Origin: Nannochloris sp. 'desiccata' | Lineage: Eukaryota > Chlorophyta > Trebouxiophyceae > Chlorellales > Chlorellaceae | Direction: 5' to 3' | Assembly (NCBI GenBank): GCA_019044685.2 | Contig: JAGTXX020000009.1 | Coordinates: forward strand, 868,001 to 932,000 | Length of the DNA: 64,000 bases | Shown here: one piece after another, positions 33,611 to 42,018 of the stretch | Position numbering within the stretch: position 1 is the stretch's first letter | Layout of the letters: every line of letters begins with the position of its first letter | Translations under genes and position numbers: made by a program | The notes under the pieces: generated by a model | The model's input: the letters and a program-made list of their open reading frames with translations, nothing else | The model's database searches: none | Told to the model about the DNA's origin: nothing

Positions 33611-35806
33611 TCAGATTTTCATCTTTTTAGACGCATGGAGGTCCTCTGAGTCAACAGCGTAGCTGACAGAGGGCCACGCTGAGGTCAGCTGCCAATGGCG
33701 GTCGAGGATGGTTTTGAGATCTTGCTTGGTCACCTTGGTCCTGCCCTGGCCCTTCAGGTTGTTCTCGAGGGTCTCAGGCTTGGTGCAGTTGATGATGTTC
33801 TCAAGTCCGTCTACAAACAGTGCGAGGCTTAGGGCCTTGCCTCCCAGTGACCGCTCCAGAGCGTTCAACTCTTCCCAAATGCTTTGCAAGGCGTCAATGC
33901 CGTCTGCTACACCGCCTCTCTCCTCGCCAAGTCTTATGATGGCGCAGGCCACTGCCTCAAGCCTGCGCTTCTGCATAACTGGGCCAACGATGACATCGTT
34001 GCGTTTAGAAAGACTCTCTAGTTTCGGCCTCTCTTCCTCCCAGAGCTTCCACAGGTCAGCACACGCCCGGCAAGATCCAAAGCTGATGGACAACTGGATT
34101 TTGACCTTTTCTTTGACCCCGGGGACGGCTACCTGGGAAGGAGCAGGGGCTGCAGGAGCTTGGCTAGGTGGCTCTACTTCTGAAAATACATCAGGGCCTC
34201 GTACCAGCCTTTGGGACTGGTCTTCCAACTGCAAAATCTTGATTGCAAATTTTCTGTATTCCTCGCTGTGCATGATCTTTTTTATCACTTGTACGTTTGC
34301 CAAAGTGTAATTAATTCGGTATCGCTCGTATTTGACTGGCAAGTTCTGCCACCAGACAGTGGCTAGGTACAGCAAGGTCTTAAGGGACCACCGCACTCCG
34401 TGATTTATATCTTTGCAACTCTCACCGACATGAGCATCTTCAAATTCTTTGAGGGCTCTCCTTGCTCCTGGCGCGACTGCATCTAACCACGCAGGCGGTA
34501 CCTGCACCGTAGAACGCCCTAGATAATACGAGTCCGGTCCTGAGAACCCAGCCACAGCCAAGTGCCCCCTCAACGCTGACGATTGGCTCTTCGCGCAGTA
34601 GGAGTTGATCAAGACGCCTTGACCCTGCCTCCACTCTCCCATTAGCGCCACCTCTTCCTTATCAACTATCTCGGAGGCCCACAGGACACCTGAGTTCCTC
34701 AAAAGGTGGCTTAAACGATTTTTTAGGTGACGGAGGCCTGCAACCACTAGTTGATTCGACAACAAGCCAGCGATTTGCGTCTCAAACGCGCAGCTTTCCC
34801 CGACGCCCGGCTTGTGGCGGGGGCTCTCGGGGTTGAACAGATGCAGCTCCTGCCACGATGCCTGGTCATTGAGAGCCATGTCTACAAAATCAACTCCCTC
34901 TACAAGGATGTCGTACAGGAAGAGGTCTGCCAGCCACCCTTGAGCATCTAGGTGGGCATCTTTATGCCGTGCAATTGCGCCGGCCCGCCACTCGCCAAAG
35001 TTGTTCGTCTTCCCAACGCCGTCCTTTTTCATAGTCAGCAATGTGCATGGTACGGGGCGGGTCATGGGGTGCTCGCTAGTAAAAATAGCCTTGTTCTTCA
35101 TCATGCACAAGTCACTGCATCTGGCCAGACTGAAGGCGCCACATGCGGCAAAGGCGTTGATCAAGTAGCGCCGGCGCCCATTAGAACCCTTGCACCCTGT
35201 CATTCCGGCATCAATGAGGGTTTCAAACTCTGTGCGGTCCAGACACGTTGTCTTCTCGCTATTCAGCAGACTATTGAATTGTGGAGCATGGCGTTTTGAT
35301 GCTGTCTTTTGCCCAGCTTGGTATAGGACGTGTTGCATCCACACGTCGTTGCAGAGCTCATCAGGGTTTGGGATACCCCCCTGCAGATGTCTGAGGCACC
35401 CCATAGCCGATCTAAACACGTCCAGAGTGGCCTTGGGGTTGTTCCCTGTGAGCTTCTCCAGCACGACTTGAGCAGCGTCGGTGACCTTGTCAATTGGATG
35501 CGCAACCAGGTCGTACTGCTCGCTAGGTGCTCGGTCCTGGTTCAACGTCTGGACTGCCTCTTGAAAGTGTTTCCAACAGGTCTTGTAGGTCGATAATGTG
35601 TTGGGTTGAAGCATGTCAAGGATCCCGAAGATGCGGGCGGCGTTGGCCCGGGCATGGCACCCGCCACATCTCCGGAGGTTAGCATCGGAGATTGGCACGG
35701 CATCGGGCCCTGTATACTGCTCTAACAATATTGGGAGACCTAGGGTCGCGTAATAGTCCTCGATGTCGGCGAGAGACCATTGCTTTACGGAGTTGATGGT
35801 GTCCAT
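33611..35806 (-). CDS. Crypton/NDC10_II-type tyrosine recombinase
   Basis: A 731-residue intronless frame. An N-terminal SAM-like core-binding region (LSTYKTCWKHFQEAVQ) precedes the catalytic-type domain: arginine region FSLARCSDLCMMKN, then HLKNRLSHLL, MGEWRQGQGVLINSYCAK, and AGFSGPDSYYLGRSTVQVP. This last order (H..R, GxW, Tyr, AGF....YYL.R....P) is the pattern of Crypton recombinases and of the related NDC10 domain II. Tyr in INSYCAK is the likely nucleophile. The C-terminal 200 residues contain a Pro-linker and helices and may bind DNA. A TATA-like CCATATAAAC lies about 30 bases upstream of the ATG on the coding strand. It could move the element, or be an independent Crypton next to it. 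Confidence 0.7.
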   Translation of the reverse strand: MDTINSVKQWSLADIEDYYATLGLPILLEQYTGPDAVPISDANLRRCGGCHARANAARIFGILDMLQPNTLSTYKTCWKHFQEAVQTLNQDRAPSEQYDLVAHPIDKVTDAAQVVLEKLTGNNPKATLDVFRSAMGCLRHLQGGIPNPDELCNDVWMQHVLYQAGQKTASKRHAPQFNSLLNSEKTTCLDRTEFETLIDAGMTGCKGSNGRRRYLINAFAACGAFSLARCSDLCMMKNKAIFTSEHPMTRPVPCTLLTMKKDGVGKTNNFGEWRAGAIARHKDAHLDAQGWLADLFLYDILVEGVDFVDMALNDQASWQELHLFNPESPRHKPGVGESCAFETQIAGLLSNQLVVAGLRHLKNRLSHLLRNSGVLWASEIVDKEEVALMGEWRQGQGVLINSYCAKSQSSALRGHLAVAGFSGPDSYYLGRSTVQVPPAWLDAVAPGARRALKEFEDAHVGESCKDINHGVRWSLKTLLYLATVWWQNLPVKYERYRINYTLANVQVIKKIMHSEEYRKFAIKILQLEDQSQRLVRGPDVFSEVEPPSQAPAAPAPSQVAVPGVKEKVKIQLSISFGSCRACADLWKLWEEERPKLESLSKRNDVIVGPVMQKRRLEAVACAIIRLGEERGGVADGIDALQSIWEELNALERSLGGKALSLALFVDGLENIINCTKPETLENNLKGQGRTKVTKQDLKTILDRHWQLTSAWPSVSYAVDSEDLHASKKMKI

Positions 35807-35831
35807 CTTGTACTACTTGAGAACGCCTGTG

Positions 35832-35840
35832 TTTATATGG
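35832..35840 (-). promoter_or_regulatory. TATA-like box of the Crypton-type gene
   Basis: On the reverse strand the sequence CCATATAAA lies about 30 bases before the start codon at 35806, implying a very short 5' UTR. A similar motif is found near 33497. Confidence 0.45.
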
Positions 35841-36126
35841 GTTTTTCAAGCTTTCTTTCTTATATGACTGCCGAGTTGGGTAGGCAGAGACTTTGGGAGA
35901 TGTTTTCGGGCGTTTTAGCGGACCTCAGAGCCTCCTAGGAAAGGCCCGAGGTTTTGGCCGAAATTCACGGAGATACCCTCGAAGCCAATCAAAGATATTT
36001 AAAATGATGCCAAAGTCGAGTATTTAGCCATATAAAAGAACTATCTATCGATATGTGTAACTTTATAAAAGAAATTCCAACTCAAATGCCCCAAGGATAG
36101 TATTATGAAGTTCACAAAATGAACGC

Positions 36127-36262
36127 CCCCCAGCGACAAATACTATATAACAAAGAGATATATGAGTCTTCTTGCTGACACTTGAGATTTAAATATACTA
36201 TATGTTTTTTACAATCTCACGTGTCAGCAAGAAGGCCTGTAATCGGGTATTAGGGTGGCTTT
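36127..36262 (-). repeat. Left copy of element repeat (inverted relative to right copies)
   Basis: This ~136-base segment is the reverse complement of the tandem repeats at 41616..41934. It runs from CCCCAGCGACAAATACTATA to TCGGGTATTAGGGTGGCTTT. Inside, arms at about 36168..36189 and 36213..36234 (TGACACTTGAGA and TCTCACGTGTCA cores) form a hairpin over an A/T-rich loop. It lies between the divergent recombinase and small basic gene. Confidence 0.85.
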
Positions 36263-36411
36263 AAAGAAGAAAAACCAAGAAGAAAAACCAAATTTGGGGC
36301 CCGGAGCTATCTCCTAGCGCGGCTCCTTGGAAGCTTCCCGCCCTTCAAGCACCCTCGCTCGAGCCCGTGCTGTGGGAGCGCTCCAGTGAATATTTTGCTC
36401 CCTCTATTATA

Positions 36412-36633
36412 ATGAGCTCGGATACTCTCAAAAAGGACAAGGCCAAGGCCTATTGCGAGTCCCATCGCGACCTTTGTCGAGCATGGGCCCGGCACCACTA
36501 TCACAAACACAAGGAGGCCATCAGGCGGAAGCAGGCGGTCTTCAGGGCCAACGCGCACGGCACTGTCCTGAGAAAGAGCACCGTGGACCGATACAATCTC
36601 CTATATAACCAAGAGACCCAGCGGTGGGAGTAG
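36412..36633 (+). CDS. Small basic protein of the mobile element
   Basis: A 73-residue frame from ATG at 36412 just inside the left repeat. It is rich in Lys, Arg and His, with a helical stretch CRAWARHHYHKHKEAIRRKQ, and looks like a small DNA-binding protein. The arrangement of Tyr, His, Lys and Arg recalls the YR/KEK-rich helices of small viral DNA-binding or endonuclease-associated proteins, but no family is recognised. The stop lies 138 bases before the polymerase-helicase start. The frame stays open upstream to 36367. Confidence 0.5.
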   Translation: MSSDTLKKDKAKAYCESHRDLCRAWARHHYHKHKEAIRRKQAVFRANAHGTVLRKSTVDRYNLLYNQETQRWE

Positions 36634-36773
36634 CTGGAGGCGGCGGCGACCCTCCCGGTGCAGCAAACCCTTCCAGCACCATCATCGCCTGGCGGACCCC
36701 CTGCCAGGCCATGAAGACCTTTACGGAAAATGATTTAAAGAAAAAAAATCTATAGTTACTATAGACAACCACC

Positions 36774-38960
36774 ATGACGAAGCCTAGCCCATCAAAAGTC
36801 AAGGCTACCAGCGGCATAGCGTGGAAGGGTGTGGAGCGCTTTGACGAAGGAGCCCTCCGCAAGATCATAGCAAACCTCCCTCAGGTCCTTGGCAAGAAAG
36901 AGGACGACCTCGCCGTCCGCAATATGCAGTGGCAGCTCATGCGCTACCTCAAAGGGAGCGTCAATGGCACCCGCGAGGTAGAGTACGTCTTTGCCGCCGG
37001 CGTCCCCGACGGGGTCGGCAGGATCTTCCCCAAGTACGGCGTGGGGATGTCGATTGTCAAGGGGGTCATACGAGATTCCTGTTGCAAGGACATGATTGAG
37101 ATGGATATCGTCAACGCGCATCCAACGCTCCTGGTGCAGTACGCAGAGAAACATGGCCTCCCCGCCAATTTGCTGCAAGGCTATGTAGAGCGCAGGGACG
37201 AGTACTTGGGGGACCTGATGCGGACGTTTCGCTGTGATCGCAAAGCAGCCAAGGACACCATGCTCAAGTATTTGAACTCCAAGAGGGCTGTTAATAGCGG
37301 CCCAGCCTGGCTTGCGCCGCTCGCCCTGCAGCTTCAAGACCTCCAAGACGCCGTCACTGCACTCAACCCCACCATCAGGGAGGTCAAGCTCCACAAGTGG
37401 TACAACATGCAGGGGTCAGTGATGAACCTCGTGCTGTGCACTATCGAGCGCGAGTGCATCTTCAGCTGCAAGAAGTTTTTGAAGGCCGCCGGGGTGGAGG
37501 TGATGATGAGCCAACACGACGGCTGCGGCTGTGCAAATGACCCTCAGCGACCGTTTACGCCCGAGTTCCTCGAGGAGCTCTCGCTCCACGTTGCACAGGA
37601 GACGGGCTACACGTTGAAGTTTGCTATCAAGCCAATGGACAAGGCGATTGATGTGGCGGCGCTGCCTAAAACAGAGCTCCCTCTCTTCCTCAACCCAGTA
37701 CACGCTGTGAGCAAGCCAACACCGCTGGGCCTTGCAGGGCTGAGTGAAGCACCAGAAGACCCAGAGTTCCGCGTGCAGGCCTTTCCAACCACCCACCCCC
37801 ACGTGGTTGTCTGGGCTCGCATGGGTGGGGGCAAGACATTCCGGGCCAGGGAATATGCCAAGAGCCTTGGCGTTGAGTCTGCACTTTTTGTGACTCCCCG
37901 ACAGGTTTTCAGCTACAGCATTCAAGATGGGTTTCTGCCGGTCTTCCCTGACCTACGACACTACAAGGACACCGAAGGAGACCCCTACCAGGCACCCTAC
38001 CTCGTCGTGCAGCTAGAAAGTCTGTTCAAGGTCAAACCCGAGGGCTATGACCTGGTTATCCTCGATGAGTGCGAAAGCGTGCTCTCCCAAATGAAGTCCG
38101 ATACCAACACGGAGTTTGAGCAGGTCTATGCCATGTTTGAGCACATTCTGCGCAGTGCCAAGTACTCGCTCTGGATGGATGCCTTCCTCAGCGATAGAAC
38201 CCTCACAACGTTGAAGCTCTTGCTGCCACCAAAGGATATCTGTGTCGTTCACAACACCTATGTTGATAGAGTGCGCAGAGCTGTGATGCTGGAAGTCCCA
38301 CCCCCACCAAAGAGAAAGAAGGGAGAAAAGCCGAAAAAGAAAAAGTTATCGCCGAGAAAAAAAGTGCTTTTGAAGTGCTTTCTAGACCTCGCCAGGCAGA
38401 ACAAGCGTGTGGTGTGCATGGTCGGGAGTGTCTCCTTTGCTCAACAACTCAAGGAGGCTCTGAAGGAGGCCCACCCTGACCAGCGGGTGCTGGTCATCAC
38501 GAGAAACGCCAGCGACAAAATAAAAAAGGCAAACGTCGAGGAGCTGTGGGTAAAGTACGACCATATCATCTATACCTCCACGGTCACGGTAGGGACCTCA
38601 TTTGATCCAGAAATACCCCACTTCCACTGCGCGCTGGCCTACTTTAGTGCCAACTCGATCCGCCCAAGAGACATGTTGCAAGGCTTGCAACGGGTGCGCA
38701 AGCTTATAGACAATGTGCTGTATTACGTTGTCTCCAATAGCTACTGTGGACACGACCGCCACCCCCAATTCGACCTTCCTGAGATACGAGAGCACCTTGA
38801 AAAAAGAACCAAACATGAAGAAGCACACAGTAAAATAGCACACCACTACCCTGAGTGGATCAAAAATCTGATGGCCCGCAACCAGCTCGAGGACAACACG
38901 TCCGCCTACCATCACGGGGAGCTCGTGCACACCCTGCTAGAGGATGCTGGCTATATTTAA
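36774..38960 (+). CDS. TV-Pol-like polymerase fused to SF2 (origin-binding type) helicase
   Basis: 728 residues. Residues 80-260 carry family-A-type polymerase motifs in the TV-Pol (transposon/virus polymerase) style: MIEMDIVNAHPTLLVQYAEK (motif A, metal Asp), RKAAKDTMLKYLNSKR (motif B-like), and VEVMMSQHDGCGC (motif C, HDG). From about residue 345 a superfamily-2 helicase follows: Walker A ARMGGGKTFRAREY, Walker B VILDECESVL (DECE box), MDAFLSD (motif III-like) and IYTSTVTVGTSFDP plus MLQGLQRVRKL (motifs V-VI), as in herpes-type origin-binding helicases. It likely initiates or carries out element DNA replication. The frame ends at a single TAA and continues open behind it (next entry). Domain assignment is good; the polymerase class is inferred from motifs. 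Confidence 0.75.
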   Translation: MTKPSPSKVKATSGIAWKGVERFDEGALRKIIANLPQVLGKKEDDLAVRNMQWQLMRYLKGSVNGTREVEYVFAAGVPDGVGRIFPKYGVGMSIVKGVIRDSCCKDMIEMDIVNAHPTLLVQYAEKHGLPANLLQGYVERRDEYLGDLMRTFRCDRKAAKDTMLKYLNSKRAVNSGPAWLAPLALQLQDLQDAVTALNPTIREVKLHKWYNMQGSVMNLVLCTIERECIFSCKKFLKAAGVEVMMSQHDGCGCANDPQRPFTPEFLEELSLHVAQETGYTLKFAIKPMDKAIDVAALPKTELPLFLNPVHAVSKPTPLGLAGLSEAPEDPEFRVQAFPTTHPHVVVWARMGGGKTFRAREYAKSLGVESALFVTPRQVFSYSIQDGFLPVFPDLRHYKDTEGDPYQAPYLVVQLESLFKVKPEGYDLVILDECESVLSQMKSDTNTEFEQVYAMFEHILRSAKYSLWMDAFLSDRTLTTLKLLLPPKDICVVHNTYVDRVRRAVMLEVPPPPKRKKGEKPKKKKLSPRKKVLLKCFLDLARQNKRVVCMVGSVSFAQQLKEALKEAHPDQRVLVITRNASDKIKKANVEELWVKYDHIIYTSTVTVGTSFDPEIPHFHCALAYFSANSIRPRDMLQGLQRVRKLIDNVLYYVVSNSYCGHDRHPQFDLPEIREHLEKRTKHEEAHSKIAHHYPEWIKNLMARNQLEDNTSAYHHGELVHTLLEDAGYI

Positions 38961-39755
38961 GACCTAGAGAACTCTCCAGCTCTAGCGAAGACCCACGTGG
39001 ATGAAGAGAGCTTGAGTGATGGTCTATTGGTCTATAGTGACATTGCCGACATCTTCAAAAAAGAGGGCGAGGAGCTGAGGAAGCAAGAGAAGGCCGGAAA
39101 CATCGCAACGGAAGGAGAGAAGATAAAGTTGAGAAAATTCGACTTTCAGACCTACATATACCTCCATGTACAGGCCAAGGAGGCTGGCGTGGACCTCGAC
39201 GACGCCTTCAAAGAGTACCAGAAGAACACAGCCACCATGGAGAACACAAAAAAGAACATGAAGATGGAGCTCTACCGTGAGCTGGATGTGAGTGCGTTGC
39301 TTTCGGACAGAGCAAGGCACGCCGAGGTTATTGAAGAGCTCTGCGCCTTGCTCGGGGTGAAGCACTCTTTGGATATTGACCACAAAATTGATGCCAACAC
39401 GGTGGTGCGTGTTGGCCAGCACGTGCGGGCAAATTCAAAAAAGATATGGGATATATTCGGTGTTGGATACTCGATCAACAGCAAACATTCTCCAGAGAGG
39501 CAGGCCAGTGATGTATTGAATGCTATCTTCAACCGCTGGGGATTAACCCGTTTGGTGAAAACAGAAAGACGGCAAAAACGAGCGCCAAATGGAAAGCTGA
39601 TGGAAGCCCCTGGAGTCTACCAGCTCCGGTTCCAAGCCAAATGGATGGAGTACTTGCGATGTGCACGCATAGATACCATTAGATATGCGAGGGCACGTGG
39701 CCAGATTATTGGTGATGAAGATGGACCCGGTGTCCTCCTAAGGGGTTTTGATTGA
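38961..39755 (+). pseudogene. Detached C-terminal domain of the polymerase-helicase
   Basis: This 264-codon stretch continues in the same frame directly after the TAA at 38958 and has no ATG at its beginning; the first in-frame ATG comes about 80 codons in. Its tail (NSKKIWDIFGVGYSINSK, DVLNAIFNRWGL, then a Lys/Arg patch and GVYQLRF) matches the winged-helix-like end commonly found at the C-terminus of viral D5/origin-binding helicases. So it looks like the last quarter of a ~993-residue protein cut by one nonsense codon. Readthrough, a small intron or a GTG start at 38997 are alternatives. Confidence 0.6.
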
Positions 39756-39937
39756 TGCGGCTGATTGGTCCTCCCCAGCACCGAAGCCTGCAGCAAATCA
39801 CACCCCCAAGAACATCCTACCCACGATGGTTATCATCACTGCGACTATTAGCACCTTCATATTAGCATACACTTTTTTTCAGAGTACCAAGCGAGGGTGC
39901 ACTGCTGCTGGGAGCCCTGGCCGGCGGCGGTGGCGGT

Positions 39938-40540
39938 AGAACGTTAAACACCCTTCTAGGCGTTTAACGCCCTGATTAACGTTTGTGACCATATGTTGCA
40001 GTGTTTAACTCAACGTTAAAAAAATTATCGCCCATAATCGGTCTTCAGAGGTCAACACCGCCAAAAGCGTTAACGTTGCTACAGATGGGACACAATGTTA
40101 ATGCAGATGACAAGAGGGACCAAACATTACATAGGAGTGAATATAGAGGCGACAATGAACTCTCGTATATCCACCGTAAAGCAGTTTGATTTCGTACAAA
40201 ATAGTACAAAGAGTAAGGTCCCACAAGGTACCTTGTGGGACCTCATATCTAATTTCAGCACTTTTTAGTTATAAAATTTTATTAATTCCAAAGATATTTT
40301 TTCCCACCTTTGTAGATTGTCACAATACAATTGAATGCAATTTCTTGAGTCCCTTTTATGGTCTCTAAAACGCCAAATACGGCATTTTATTTTCATTAGA
40401 AAAAAGTAAAAAAATATTATTATCTTAAAGAACTTGTTAAACACTGTCCTAAACGGTTGTTTAGCTGTTTAAAAGACGCTAAACAACCGCTTAAACTGTT
40501 TAGCAACCTAGAGTACTACATTCAAAAAGGTTAAACAGTG
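39938..40540. other. GTTTAAC/GTTAAAC iteron-like clusters, candidate replication origin
   Basis: Two clusters (39940..40080 and 40430..40540) repeat GTTAAAC, GTTTAAC or TTAACG cores at least ten times, including GGCGTTTAACGCC and AGGTTAAACAGTG. Within the second, CGGTTGTTTAGC (40454..40465) and GCTAAACAACCG (40478..40489) form a perfect 12-base inverted repeat over a 12-base loop. No gene lies here. An iterated site beside a replication helicase suggests an origin; this is inference. Confidence 0.5.
40216..40243. repeat. Perfect 28-bp palindrome
   Basis: AGGTCCCACAAGGT is followed by its exact reverse complement without spacer. It sits between the two iteron-like clusters in a gene-free spacer of the mobile element. 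Confidence 0.9.
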
Positions 40541-40634
40541 GGATGCTCCAGAATCCGCTGTCTCTGGTACAGCCCAGCGTCGACGTCGACGTCAACTGTG
40601 TCGTTTTTTGGAGACTACACCGACCTGCAAAATG

Positions 40635-40642
40635 TATATAAA
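40635..40642 (+). promoter_or_regulatory. TATA box of the ssDNA-binding protein gene
   Basis: TATATAAA lies about 40 bases before the start codon at 40683, consistent with a eukaryotic core promoter and a short 5' UTR. Confidence 0.5.
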
Positions 40643-40682
40643 GAAACAAAGGGTAAGATAAGTATCAAAGTATTGATCACTA

Positions 40683-41341
40683 TGCCCCAAATAATCAAGA
40701 ATTCCGAATTCAACCCTGCCCTCCTCCACTTTGAGCCCGCCGGCAACTACTCAAAAGGCGGGAAATTCGTTCCTGTCAGCTACGGCCCAGGCAAGCAGCG
40801 TATCTACATGCAGCCCATCAAACTCCTCTGCCCGTTTGGAGTCAGCATCTTTGAGGACCAGAGAACCGGAGGAAAGTCCTACTCCATCGATGTGGCCTTC
40901 AATCTCGCCGACCCCGTGACCAAAGCATTCCATGACACCATGATTGATATCAACCGTGTTACCCTCAAGAAGGCTGTGGAGCGTTCCAAGGACTGGTTTG
41001 GCAAAGATATGCCCATGGAGATGGTCAGCGAGCTCTACCGCGACCTCATCAAGCACCCTAAGGACCCCCGGTACAGCCCCACCATGAAGATCAAGATTCC
41101 CGTCGACAAAGCGGGTGTACCTACTGCAGAGATTTTCAACGAAGCCAAGGAGAGGGTAAGCCTCGACTCCATCACCAAGGGCAGCAGCATCACCTGTCTT
41201 GTCGAGTTGGCTCCTGTATGGTTTGTCAACAAGACCTTTGGCCTCACCTGGAAACTGGTGCAGGCCCGCGTCACTGAGCGCCCCCCTCAGCGTGTAGGTG
41301 GACAGTACGCCTTCATTGATGAGGAAGAGTCCCTACCCTGA
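40683..41341 (+). CDS. Giant-virus-type ssDNA-binding protein (DUF5871-like)
   Basis: A 219-residue frame from ATG at 40683; the start is favoured over the upstream open frame because of the TATA box about 40 bases before it. The pattern RIYMQPIKLLCPFGVSIFED, YSIDVAFN, AVERSKDWFGK, VSELYRDLIKHPKD, MKIKIPV and the aromatic end VWFVNKTFGLTWKLVQARV follows the conserved family of large-virus proteins annotated as DUF5871 or putative ssDNA-binding proteins in algal and amoebal giant viruses. It would coat single-stranded DNA during replication by the neighbouring polymerase-helicase. The family match is from memory of its pattern. Confidence 0.7.
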
Positions 41342-41615
41342 TGGAAATAATAAATAAATAATATTGAAGGCGGCGGCCTGGGATACGTACCTGGCAGGGA
41401 CGTTCCTTTCACTTTCTTTCTTTCTTTCTTTTTTTGACATTGTAAAAAACGACCATGCACACACCTTCAACGCCCAATGCATACAGTTCTTCGGCTACAC
41501 GGCATTTTTCAAAGGCTTCAAGGTGTACTAAGACGCCCTAAAAGAATCCACCGTGTCTTTGTCCGCCACAGCTGCCACAAGGAACAAAAATAAACTGAGG
41601 CCAAGTGCCCCGGGC

Positions 41616-41775
41616 ATCCCTGGGCCCCAAAGCCACCCTAATACCCGATTACAGGCCTTCTTGCTGACACGTGAGATTGTAAAAAACATATAGTATATTT
41701 AATTCTCACGTGTCACCAAGAAGACTCCTAAAATTCCTTCTTTAATATAGGATTTGTCGCTGGGGGCCCGGAGCC
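41616..41775 (+). repeat. Right element repeat, tandem copy 1
   Basis: A 160-base unit running from ATCCCTGGGCCCC through AAGCCACCCTAATACCCGAT to the CGCTGGGGGC end. Arms near 41657..41678 and 41701..41723 (CTTCTTGCTGACACGTGAGA and its near complement) form a long hairpin around AAACATATAGTATATTT. Its right part differs from copy 2 (TCCTAAAATTCCTTCTTTAA). Confidence 0.85.
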
Positions 41776-41934
41776 ATCCCTGGGCCCCAAAGCCACCCTA
41801 ATACCCGATTACATGCCTTCTTGCTGACACGTGAGATTGCAAAAAACATATAGTATATTTAATTCTCACGTGTCACCAAGAAGACTCATATATCTCTTTG
41901 TTATATAGTATTTATCGCTGGGGGGGCGGGAGCC
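41776..41934 (+). repeat. Right element repeat, tandem copy 2
   Basis: A second ~159-base unit directly after copy 1. It is closer to the left inverted copy (36127..36262) than copy 1 is, sharing the segment TATATCTCTTTGTTATATAG. The hairpin core with CACGTG is kept. The copies lie between convergent genes, so a terminator role is possible besides a recombination or replication role. Confidence 0.85.
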
Positions 41935-42018
41935 AAGAGCAGCCTGCTAGGGGCAAGGAGGTCCAACTCTCCTCCTAAACCAAGCCAGACGGCCCCACAG
42001 TCATTTCTAGAACATGAC

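Noticed and set aside
39826..39939. Small frame with a hydrophobic segment behind the helicase C-terminal part
   Set aside because: A 37-codon frame could encode a tiny membrane peptide, but it lacks a promoter or family and lies partly in low-complexity sequence.
36127..41934. Element repeats as a CRISPR array
   Set aside because: Only three copies of a long repeat, one inverted, in a eukaryotic nuclear locus, with no spacers of uniform length.
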